From contig NZ_JAGIAV010000002.1 in NCBI RefSeq assembly GCF_017744675.1, positions 372,001 to 436,000 of the forward strand: a stretch of 64,000 nucleotides of DNA, written 5' to 3'. Below are positions 18,401 to 26,785 of this stretch, one piece after another (the stretch's first letter is position 1; each line of letters starts with the position of its first letter). Position numbers and translations under genes: made by a program. The notes below the pieces were generated by a model. That model was given only the letters and a program-made list of their open reading frames with translations, made no database searches and was not told the DNA's origin. The DNA comes from Flavobacterium sp. (GTDB lineage Bacteria > Bacteroidota > Bacteroidia > Flavobacteriales > Flavobacteriaceae).

Positions 18401-21400
18401 TGACGGCAATGGCAATAATGCTTTTTATAGTGGCAGCGGTACTGCCGGAAGCACTGTTTCTAGAACAATTGTTGCGCCAGCTGGAGCTTCTTCAACATAT
18501 AAAGTCAGACTCATTGTGGCCAGCATACCAGTTGTATTCACTGGATTTGATGATATTTTTGATAATGGAGAGGTGGAAGATTATGCCAATTTACAAATAA
18601 GCGGCATTGTTTTTAATGATGCCAACGGCTTAAATGGAAGTCCTGCCAATACAGTAAACGGAACTGGCACCAATGCTGGCGGTTTGACAGCCGTATTGGT
18701 GAATAGTACAGGAAACGTAGTAGCCAATGCCTCAGTAGCCGCCAATGGCACCTATAATTTTTCTTTAGTAAATCCTGTTGTAGGAACATATAGCATTGTT
18801 TTGAGTACAGTAGCGGGAACCATTGGTTCTTCTGCTCCAAATGCCAGTTTACCAGCTGGCTGGGCAAACACAGGAGAAAACCTTGGAACTGCAGCTGGAA
18901 ATGATGGAACGGTAAATGGTGTTTTGACCAATGTTGTTATAGGCACAACTGCTATTGCCAATGCCAATTTCGGAATTGATAATATACCAGTGGCAAATAC
19001 CGCATCAGATTGTCAGGTTGATCCAGGCGGAAACACAAAAATGAATGTACCGGTTTTAACTGGTAGTGACATTGAGGATGGCACTTACAATGGCACAAGC
19101 AGTACCAATACTATAAAAATTGCTACTTTGCCTGCCAATGGAATTTTGTTTTATAATAATGTTGCTGTAACTGCAGGACAAATAATTTCAAATTACAACC
19201 CTAACCAATTAACTATTGATCTTAACGATGGTTTTGATACGGTATCATTTACTTTCAGCGAAATCGATGCAGCAGGTGTTGAAAGTGCTCCTGCAACTGT
19301 AACGGTATCTACTGCATACGCTGGACCAGATCAGTCAACTTTTCCTGGATCTCCTGCTACTATGGCAGCTGTTGGAACAGGTACATGGACGGCAGATGCC
19401 AGCAATCCTGATCCTGTAACGATTACTGACCCAACAAGTCCAACAACTACAATAACAGGTTTTGACACACCTTCTGGAGTTTATCATTTTACTTGGACAA
19501 GTTCTAATGGATGTACAGATACTGCTTTAGTGGGAACTCCCCTATCTGTAGTTATTGCCAACGATGATACAGGAAATACCGTAAACGGATTTACTGGCGG
19601 AACCTCATTTACAAATGTATTGTCTAATGACACTTTAAATGGAAATCCAGCAACAACGCTAAATGTAAATGTTTCTTTTGTCAGCTCGACCAATGCAGGA
19701 ATCAGTTTGTCGGGGACGAATGTTATAGTTGCTCCTGGCACACCTGCTGGAAATTATACCCTAACGTATAGAATTTGTGAAATTGCAAACCCAACAAATT
19801 GTGATGACGCAATAGTTACTGTTCCTGTAATAGGAGCTGATTTAGCAGTTGCTAAAACTGCTGACAATGCTACACCTACCGTTGGCACAAATATCACTTT
19901 TACGATAACTGCTACTAATAATGGTCCAGTTAACGCAACAGGTGTAAATGTTTCAGATGCATTGCCATTAGGATATACCTTGGTAAGCGCAACTCCAAGT
20001 ATCGGAACGTGGACAGCTCCAAATTGGGCTATTGGCAATTTACCTAATGGTGCAAGCGCAACCTTAGTTATAGTTGCCAAAGTCAATTCTAGCGGACCTT
20101 ATGCCAACACAGCTACTATTTCAGGAAATGAGTCAGATACTGTCCCAACAAATAATACAAGTACTTTTACTCCAACACCAGTATCAAGCAGTGATTTATC
20201 GGTTGTTAAAACGGTAAGTACAAGCTCTCCTACGGTCGGAGCAAATGTAACTTTTACAATAACGGCCACTAATAATGGTCCAAGTGATGCAACAGGAGTC
20301 AATGTTGCGGAAACATTGCCAGCTGGTTATACCTTGGCAAACTCAGTTCCTTCGATAGGAACATATAATGGGACAACTTGGTTTATAGGGAATTTGGCTA
20401 ATGGAGCAGCTGCCACTTTAACCATAACCGCTACTGTCAATGCTAGCGGTTCTTATGCCAATACGGCTACCATTTCAGGAAATGAACCCGATCCTACACT
20501 TCCAAACAATACAAGCACGAGCATACCAACACCGGTGGCAAGCAGTGATTTGTCGGTAGTAAAAACGATTAGCAATGCATCTCCTACAGTAGGCACAAAT
20601 GTAACTTTTACAATAACGGCAACCAATAACGGTCCAAGTAATGCAACAGGAGTAAACGTCACCGAAACACTGCCAGTGGGCTATACTTTTGTGAGTGCAA
20701 CCCCATCTGTCGGAACTTATAATGGCACTAATAATTGGGCAATAGGAAATTTGGCTAATGGTGCAAATGCAACTTTAACAATAGTTGCCACCGTTAATGC
20801 AAGTGGTCCATACGCCAATACCGCTACTATTGCAGGAAACGAGACAGATCCTGAACTATCAAATAATACAAGTACTGCTACCCCTTTACCTGTCTTTAGC
20901 TCTGATTTATCAATTGTTAAAATAATTAATACTGGTTCTCCAATAGTCGGTACCAATGTAACCTTTACCATAACAGCTACAAATAATGGCCCGAGTAATG
21001 CAACAAATGTAAATGTTGCAGAAACGCTGCCGTCTGGTTATACGTTTGTGAGTGCAACCCCATCTGTTGGAACTTATAATGGCACCACAAATTGGGCTAT
21101 AGGCAATTTGGCTAATGGTGCAAATGCAACTTTAACAATAGTTGCTACAGTTGTTCCAAGTGCCCCCAATAACTATGCTAATACGGTGACTATATCAGGA
21201 AATGAACCAGATCCAACAACGCCAAATAACACAAGTACAAGTACGCCAATACCTATAGCAAGTGCAGATTTATCGGTTGTTAAAACTGCGAATATAGCAG
21301 ACCCTATTGTGGGAACAAATATAACTTTTACCATAAGGGCTACCAACAATGGACCAAGTAACGCCACAGGAGTCAGCGTTGCAGAAACACTTCCTTCAGG

Positions 21401-24400
21401 TTATACCCTTGTGAGTTCAACACCATCAGTTGGCAGTTATAATGGCACAACTTGGAACATTGGCAACATGGCCAATGGAACAGTTGAAACCCTAACCATA
21501 ATTGCAACAGTTCTTCCAAGTGCGACCAACGATTACGCAAACACGGCTACCATTTCAGGAAATGAGTCCGATCCTTCATTGTCAAACAATACAAGCACAG
21601 TTACCCCAACGGCAACGCTAAATGCCGATATATCGGTTGTTAAAACGGTTAGCACTAACTCTCCAAGAGTAGGAACTAACGTAACTTTTACAATAACAGC
21701 TGCTAATAATGGACCAAGCGATGCCACAGGAATAATTATTGAAGAAATAATTCCGGCGGGATATACTTTTATAAGTGCAACACCAAGTATTGGGAATTGG
21801 ACAGCACCAAACTGGACGATCGGAAGTTTAACAAATGGATCCAGTGCCACTCTAACGATAGTGGCTAAAGTTAATGCTACTGGCCCATATGCTAATACAG
21901 CGTCTGTTACGGGAAGCGTCCCTGTCGATCTTGTACCGACAAATAATTCAAGCACAAGCACGCCAACTCCAGAAGCAAGTGCAGATTTATCGGTTGTTAA
22001 AACAGTTGACACCCATACTCCAATAGTTGGCACCAATGTAACTTTTACGATAACAGCTGTCAATAATGGTCCAAGTAACGCTACAAATGTAAATGTACAA
22101 GATATACTGCCGTCGGGTTATACTTTTGTAAGTGCTGCCCCAAGTACAGGATCATGGTCAGCGCCAAACTGGACAATTGCTAATTTAGCCGATGGCGCAA
22201 GTGCAAGCATAACAATTATTGCAACGGTCCTCCCAAGTGGCATATACGACAACACAGCCACGATTTCAGGAACTGAAACCGATCCAGTATTGTCAAATAA
22301 CGAAAGTACAGTCCAACCAATAGTTCCAATATTTAGATCTGACTTATCAGTGGTTAAAACGGTAAATACCAATTCTCCAATAGTTGGCTCGAATGTAATT
22401 TTTACAATTACTGCTACTAATAATGGCCCTAGTGATGCTACAGGAGTGAACGTTGCCGAAACATTGCCGGCAGGATATACTTTTGTTAATGCAAGCCAAT
22501 CGGCAGGTTTATATAATGGTGTAAATTCTTGGAATATAGGCGATTTATCAAGTGGAGCAACCGTTACTTTAACAATAATAGCTACAGTAAACGCAACTGG
22601 ACCTTATGCTAACACGGCATCTATTTCGGGCGACCAGCCAGATCCATCTACAGCAAACAATACTAGCATAAGCACGCCAATACCGGTGGCTAGCAGTGAT
22701 TTATCAGTCACTAAAACAGTTAATACCAGTTCTCCAATAGTTGGCTCTAATGTAATTTTTACAATTACAGCCACCAACAACGGGCCTAGTAATGCTACAG
22801 GAGTGAACGTTGCCGAAACACTGCCGTCAGGCTACACTTTTGTCAGCGCTACGCCATCAGCGGGAACCTATAACGGAACCGTTTGGACAATAGGAAGCCT
22901 TGCCAACGGAGCAAACGCCACCCTTAGCATTGTTGCAACAGTTAACGCGTCAGGATCGTATGCCAATACGGCAACGGCATCAGCAAACGAGCAGGATCCA
23001 AACCCGGCAAACAATATCAGCACGATTACTCCAATACCGGTTCCTGCTTCAGACCTGTCGGTAGTGAAAACAGCCGATAATGCTACGCCAGCCGTTGGAG
23101 CCAACGTGACTTTCACGATAACCGCCACCAACAACGGGCCTAGCGATGCTACGGGCATAAACGTTGCCGAAACACTGCCTTCAGGCTACACTTTTGTCAG
23201 CGCCACGCCATCAGCAGGAACCTATAACGGAACCGTTTGGACAATAGGGAGCCTTGCCAACGGAGCAAGCGCAACCCTTAGCATTGTTGCAACAGTTAAC
23301 GCATCAGGACCGTATGCCAATACGGCAACAGTCTCTGCAAATGAGCAGGATCCTACCCTAGCAAACAATACTAGCACAAGCACACCAATACCAATGGCTA
23401 GCAGTGATTTATCTGTTGCTAAAACAGTTAATACCAGTTCTCCAATAGTTGGCTCGAATGTAATTTTTACAATTACAGCCACCAACAGCGGGCCTAGCGA
23501 TGCCACAGGAGTGAGTGTTGCCGAAACACTGCCGTCAGGCTATACTTTTGTCAGCGCCACGCCATCATCGGGAACCTATAATGGAACAGTTTGGACAATA
23601 GGAAGCCTTGCCAACGGAGCAAACGCCACCCTTAGCATTGTTGCAACCGTTAACGCTTCAGGGTCGTATGCCAATACGGCAACGGCATCAGCAAACGAGC
23701 AGGATCCAAACCCAGCAAACAATATCAGCACGATCACTCCAATACCGGTTCCAAGTTCAGACCTGTCAGTAGTGAAAACAGCTGATAGCTCAGCGCCAGC
23801 CGTTGGAACCAACGTCACTTTCACGATAGCCGCCACCAACAACGGGCCTAGCGATGCTACGGGCGTAAATGTTGCCGAAACACTTCAATCAGGCTACACT
23901 TTTGTCAGCGCAACGCCATCAACTGGAACCTATAACGGAACCGTTTGGACAATAGGAAGCCTTGCCAATGGAGCAAGCGCCACCTTAAGCATTGTTGCGA
24001 CTGTTAACGCTTCAGGATCGTATGCCAACACGGCAACGGCATCAGCAAACGAGCAGGATCCGAACACAGCAAACAATACTAGTACAAGCACGCCAATACC
24101 AGTGGCTAGCAGTGATTTATCAGTTACTAAAACAGTTAATACCAGCTCTCCAATAGTTGGCTCGAATGTAATTTTTACAATTACAGCCACCAACAACGGG
24201 CCTAGCGATGCCACAGGAGTGAGTGTTGCCGAAACACTGCCGTCAGGCTACACTTTTGTCAGCGCAACGCCATCATTGGGAACCTATAACGGAACCGTTT
24301 GGACAATAGGAAGCCTTGCCAATGGAGCAAGTGCCACCTTAAGCATTATTGCGACTGTTAACGCTTCAGGATCGTATGCCAACACGGCAACGGTATCTGC

Positions 24401-25814
24401 AAACGAGCAGGATCCGAACCCGGCAAACAATATCAGCACGATCACTCCAATACCGGTTCCGAGTTCAGACCTGTCAGTAGTGAAAACAGCTGATAATGCG
24501 GCTCCGGCCGTTGGAGCCAATATCACTTTCACGATAGCCGCCACCAACAGCGGGCCTGGCGATGCCACAGGAGTGAATGTTGCCGAAACACTGCCGTCAG
24601 GCTACACTTTTGTCAGCGCCACGCCATCAGCGGGAACCTATAACGGAACAGTTTGGACAATAGGAAGCCTTGCCAACGGAGCAAGCGCAACCCTTAGCAT
24701 TGTTGCAACAGTTAATGCTTCCGGATCGTATGCCAATACAGCAACGGTATCAGCAAACGAGCAGGATCCGAACCCGGCAAACAATGCCAGCACCAGTACT
24801 CCGGCACCGATAGCAACTCCTCTTAAACAAGCCGATTTAAGTGTTGCAAAAACTGTAGATAACGCTTTCCCAAATGTTGGAGATACTGTTATTTTTACTC
24901 TTACGGCCTCTAATTTAGGGCCTAATGATGCGACAGGAGTTCAAGTGACCGAGTTATTGCAATCGGGTTACACTTTTGTAAGTGCCACGGCAGCAACAGG
25001 TACTACTTATAACAGCACTTCGGGACTTTGGACTATTGGAAATCTTGCCAACGGAGGCATTGCAGTGCTAACTGTAACAGCCAAAGTAAATGCAAGCGGG
25101 AACTATACCAACAGCGCTGCCATCTCAGGCAATCAGTCTGATCCTGTAAATACCAATAACAATCAAAGTGTTACCCCAATTCCGGTCAATAAAATAGTAG
25201 CTGTTAAAGATGATTTTACAGCCAATCCGGTTAGCACTTTAGGAGGCATTCTGTCAAATGTAATAAGCAACGATTTATTTAATGGCCAGCCGGTGAATCC
25301 AGCCAATGTAACCATTTCGCTGGTAAATGCTCCTTCTGGTTTTTCAATTGATGCCAACGGAAATATAACTATTCCAGAGGGGTTAGATATCGGCAGCCAT
25401 TCTATTGAGTATCAAATATGCGACAAACTAAATCCAAACGTTTGCAGTACTTCTATTGTAGAATTTAGAGTAGCTGATGCGTGCGATTTTGACGATTCGC
25501 CAGTAAACTGCGATATTATTGTTCACAATGCCTTTACTCCTAACGACGATGCGGTAAACGATTATTTTTATATAGAAAATATCGAACGATATAAAGACAA
25601 TAGAGTGCAGATTTATAATATATGGGGTGTTTTAGTTTATGAACAGCACGGATATGATAACAAAGCAGTTGCTTTTAAAGGATTCTCTGAAGGAAGGACC
25701 ACAATCAACAAGTCAGAAGGACTGCCTGATGGGACTTATTATTATGTAATCGAATATGTCAAATCTAATAAAAAGGCCAAAAATGCTGCTGGCTATTTGT
25801 ATTTAACCAGATAA
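15471..25814 (+). CDS. Giant T9SS-exported adhesin with 15 DUF11 repeats (3447 aa)
   Basis: The signal peptide ends near FSANAQ. Domains in order: an IgGFc-binding-type N-terminal region (about 28-450); two Ig/PKD-like modules with SISWTGPNG (about 470-635); a PA14-like domain (about 640-800); a GEVED-type domain (about 873-1043, FDWNNDGDF and DNGEVEDYANL); an SdrD/CNA-B-like module; an Ig-like module with VLSNDTLNG; then 15 DUF11 repeats of about 118 residues (about 1456-3240), each starting [SA]DLSVxKT. A second SNDLFNG module precedes a type B gliding-motility-associated C-terminus (about 3346-3447, starting NAFTPNDDAVNDYF). It is predicted to be exported by T9SS and surface-bound, acting in adhesion or gliding like SprB. 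The PorP/SprF gene 32 bp downstream supports this. The binding target is unknown. Confidence 0.93.
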   Translation: MKKNYTLLLLLMYLFLLPGFSANAQTGNPDFEFWFGVPGWAPGYNSPQKIHFTGVGLPSATNYYTIDMPAAAAQPAGWPLSGSVAGGGSAIVDLSSVINSITVAPANSVENKGIRIRIWGKMGAYYANETGNNYGTIPLRGPNALGTSFIVPGQNLYAIGNGYGGANSEAVITATEDNTIVTITPSEAIVGHGANVPFSITLNKGQSYRAESMTKTGKHLAGTIITSTNPVVVTYSDDLLQAGSAADNGGDQLVPISKLGNDYVHVRTNLTTASESIFLTGSQDGTTITVFDGTTTTTLVVDKAQTVRYALAAGKNVAYIHSDKPISAYQLGGNGGELGSGILTPAADCKGIDFLAFQYPSSASTTFFNIVVPSSAIGGFTITSSSGTMTSQPITAADFIDVPGFTGWKYVRKQINGFPGISPGNTLTIRNSIGKFLFYQNMYSSAGGGGGDFSNFSDFGNIVLFPKAEHVCGSNTIELKSGIIKYNTDIASISWTGPNGYTSSAADPVLSSYTAANAGTYHLTVIDANGCPYSENLIVNLPITDITVSPNNPTACTGAAVHFSSAAVPAEAVPSSISWTGPNGFTSTEANFDINALNASHSGTYTSTYIDKYGCPISKSTTLTVDPSTVTPFTVTVLGSNKLNCGTPSVTLSAASYTAGLDYETFRPYNATSLFASGDFSTITTGFYNQAPTSTGVASQMNLAGLIGITPASSTAYGVKYKGFINIATAGTYIFYTNSKDGSNLYIDGSLRVSNDGGHAATEVASAAFSLSAGYHTIEVNYFDGPSGAGSLTVSYERTSAPLLAKAAVPASVLFHPGGAGPSLTYTWTNNNDANVVNGSSISVTAPGIYTLTGTSAGGGCSSSYNYEVKKIEDYDYSDLASPWPVAQAKILSCVAAGVPSGNNGAVWAGNGISIETSPLRNATGTADTFDDGLSFPLVSGTSITANISLNSNTPGTAVNYGLWFDWNNDGDFSNDVDGNGNNAFYSGSGTAGSTVSRTIVAPAGASSTYKVRLIVASIPVVFTGFDDIFDNGEVEDYANLQISGIVFNDANGLNGSPANTVNGTGTNAGGLTAVLVNSTGNVVANASVAANGTYNFSLVNPVVGTYSIVLSTVAGTIGSSAPNASLPAGWANTGENLGTAAGNDGTVNGVLTNVVIGTTAIANANFGIDNIPVANTASDCQVDPGGNTKMNVPVLTGSDIEDGTYNGTSSTNTIKIATLPANGILFYNNVAVTAGQIISNYNPNQLTIDLNDGFDTVSFTFSEIDAAGVESAPATVTVSTAYAGPDQSTFPGSPATMAAVGTGTWTADASNPDPVTITDPTSPTTTITGFDTPSGVYHFTWTSSNGCTDTALVGTPLSVVIANDDTGNTVNGFTGGTSFTNVLSNDTLNGNPATTLNVNVSFVSSTNAGISLSGTNVIVAPGTPAGNYTLTYRICEIANPTNCDDAIVTVPVIGADLAVAKTADNATPTVGTNITFTITATNNGPVNATGVNVSDALPLGYTLVSATPSIGTWTAPNWAIGNLPNGASATLVIVAKVNSSGPYANTATISGNESDTVPTNNTSTFTPTPVSSSDLSVVKTVSTSSPTVGANVTFTITATNNGPSDATGVNVAETLPAGYTLANSVPSIGTYNGTTWFIGNLANGAAATLTITATVNASGSYANTATISGNEPDPTLPNNTSTSIPTPVASSDLSVVKTISNASPTVGTNVTFTITATNNGPSNATGVNVTETLPVGYTFVSATPSVGTYNGTNNWAIGNLANGANATLTIVATVNASGPYANTATIAGNETDPELSNNTSTATPLPVFSSDLSIVKIINTGSPIVGTNVTFTITATNNGPSNATNVNVAETLPSGYTFVSATPSVGTYNGTTNWAIGNLANGANATLTIVATVVPSAPNNYANTVTISGNEPDPTTPNNTSTSTPIPIASADLSVVKTANIADPIVGTNITFTIRATNNGPSNATGVSVAETLPSGYTLVSSTPSVGSYNGTTWNIGNMANGTVETLTIIATVLPSATNDYANTATISGNESDPSLSNNTSTVTPTATLNADISVVKTVSTNSPRVGTNVTFTITAANNGPSDATGIIIEEIIPAGYTFISATPSIGNWTAPNWTIGSLTNGSSATLTIVAKVNATGPYANTASVTGSVPVDLVPTNNSSTSTPTPEASADLSVVKTVDTHTPIVGTNVTFTITAVNNGPSNATNVNVQDILPSGYTFVSAAPSTGSWSAPNWTIANLADGASASITIIATVLPSGIYDNTATISGTETDPVLSNNESTVQPIVPIFRSDLSVVKTVNTNSPIVGSNVIFTITATNNGPSDATGVNVAETLPAGYTFVNASQSAGLYNGVNSWNIGDLSSGATVTLTIIATVNATGPYANTASISGDQPDPSTANNTSISTPIPVASSDLSVTKTVNTSSPIVGSNVIFTITATNNGPSNATGVNVAETLPSGYTFVSATPSAGTYNGTVWTIGSLANGANATLSIVATVNASGSYANTATASANEQDPNPANNISTITPIPVPASDLSVVKTADNATPAVGANVTFTITATNNGPSDATGINVAETLPSGYTFVSATPSAGTYNGTVWTIGSLANGASATLSIVATVNASGPYANTATVSANEQDPTLANNTSTSTPIPMASSDLSVAKTVNTSSPIVGSNVIFTITATNSGPSDATGVSVAETLPSGYTFVSATPSSGTYNGTVWTIGSLANGANATLSIVATVNASGSYANTATASANEQDPNPANNISTITPIPVPSSDLSVVKTADSSAPAVGTNVTFTIAATNNGPSDATGVNVAETLQSGYTFVSATPSTGTYNGTVWTIGSLANGASATLSIVATVNASGSYANTATASANEQDPNTANNTSTSTPIPVASSDLSVTKTVNTSSPIVGSNVIFTITATNNGPSDATGVSVAETLPSGYTFVSATPSLGTYNGTVWTIGSLANGASATLSIIATVNASGSYANTATVSANEQDPNPANNISTITPIPVPSSDLSVVKTADNAAPAVGANITFTIAATNSGPGDATGVNVAETLPSGYTFVSATPSAGTYNGTVWTIGSLANGASATLSIVATVNASGSYANTATVSANEQDPNPANNASTSTPAPIATPLKQADLSVAKTVDNAFPNVGDTVIFTLTASNLGPNDATGVQVTELLQSGYTFVSATAATGTTYNSTSGLWTIGNLANGGIAVLTVTAKVNASGNYTNSAAISGNQSDPVNTNNNQSVTPIPVNKIVAVKDDFTANPVSTLGGILSNVISNDLFNGQPVNPANVTISLVNAPSGFSIDANGNITIPEGLDIGSHSIEYQICDKLNPNVCSTSIVEFRVADACDFDDSPVNCDIIVHNAFTPNDDAVNDYFYIENIERYKDNRVQIYNIWGVLVYEQHGYDNKAVAFKGFSEGRTTINKSEGLPDGTYYYVIEYVKSNKKAKNAAGYLYLTR
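22692..24815 (+). repeat. Three tandem copies of a 708-bp two-domain unit inside the adhesin
   Basis: DUF11 repeats 9-14 form three dimers at 22692-23399, 23400-24107 and 24108-24815, each exactly 708 bp. Odd units begin SSDLSV[TA]KTVNTSSPIVG and even units SDLSVVKTADxxxPAVG. Long stretches are near-identical at nucleotide level, whereas repeats 1-8 have diverged. This points to recent in-frame amplification of a dimer. Confidence 0.9.
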
Positions 25815-25846
25815 AAATCCTTTTATCATAAAATAAATTCTACACT

Positions 25847-26773
25847 ATGAAAAATATAAAATATATGAAAATAAGGGTACTATCATACGTTTTGCTCGTA
25901 ATTGGCTGTTGCAGTTATGCCCAGCAAATTCCACAGTACACACAATATATGTATAATACAGTCACTATCAATCCAGCTTATGCAGGCACTAGAGAAGCTA
26001 TCAGCATTTTTGGATTGCATCGTACCCAATGGGTTGGATTGGATGGTGCTCCAAAAGATAACGTTTTCTCAATAAATGCCCCTTTTAAAAGTGAAAGTCG
26101 CCTTGGGATTGGTTTTACTTTTGAAAATCACAAAGTAGGTCCAACTACTCAGAATAATTTTTCTGGAGATATTTCATATTCAATACCAGTTTCAGAAGAT
26201 TCCAAACTTTCTTTTGGTATTAAAGCATCGGCCAACCTGTTTAATTTGGATGTCTCAAAATTAAACCCAGAACAAAGTAATGATACCAGATTGTATAACT
26301 ACAATGAGTTTTCTCCTAACATTGGAGCAGGAGCCTATTGGTACTCTGACAAAGCTTATGTTGGTTTCTCGGTACCTTATTTTCTAGAAACCGAACGTTC
26401 TACAAACGAGGTAGCTGTTTATAAAGAAAAGATGCATTATTACTTGATAGGCGGATATGTATTTGATCTTTCCGATTCGGTAAAATTCAAGCCAGCCACT
26501 CTAGTCAAAATGGTTCAAGGAGCACCTTTGCAGGTTGATGTATCAGCCAATTTTCTTTTCAACGAAAAATTTGTTTTAGGAGCCGCTTATCGTTGGAGTG
26601 CGGCCGTAAGCGCCATGGCAGGATTTCAAATTTCCAACAGTATGTATATAGGATATGCCTATGATCATGATACTACTAATTTGGGCAATTACAATTCGGG
26701 TTCACACGAAATATTCCTGCGTTATGAAATATTTCCAAGGATAGTTAAAATCATAACTCCAAGATTCTTCTAA
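25847..26773 (+). CDS. PorP/SprF-family T9SS outer-membrane protein
   Basis: A 308-residue PorP/SprF-family protein. It has a signal peptide (hydrophobic MKIRVLSYVLLVIGCCSYAQ) and then the family's characteristic opening QQIPQYTQYMYN and INPAYAGTRE. The rest is a beta-barrel ending in an aromatic residue (RFF). In Flavobacterium johnsoniae, SprF is needed for secretion and attachment of SprB, a protein with the same type B tail as the adhesin upstream. The neighbour relation therefore indicates a dedicated partner. The start could be Met 25847 or Met 25865, which leaves a tidier signal peptide. It is cotranscribed with the OmpA gene 12 bp downstream. Confidence 0.92.
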   Translation: MKNIKYMKIRVLSYVLLVIGCCSYAQQIPQYTQYMYNTVTINPAYAGTREAISIFGLHRTQWVGLDGAPKDNVFSINAPFKSESRLGIGFTFENHKVGPTTQNNFSGDISYSIPVSEDSKLSFGIKASANLFNLDVSKLNPEQSNDTRLYNYNEFSPNIGAGAYWYSDKAYVGFSVPYFLETERSTNEVAVYKEKMHYYLIGGYVFDLSDSVKFKPATLVKMVQGAPLQVDVSANFLFNEKFVLGAAYRWSAAVSAMAGFQISNSMYIGYAYDHDTTNLGNYNSGSHEIFLRYEIFPRIVKIITPRFF

Positions 26774-26785
26774 TACTGAAAGATT

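Noticed and set aside
19754-24568. Series of repeated open frames on the minus strand opposite the DUF11 repeats (about 84-176 codons each)
   Set aside because: They recur with the 354-bp repeat period and reflect the codon usage of the plus-strand repeats. They have no promoters, and the products are Val/Ala/Leu-rich without family signatures.
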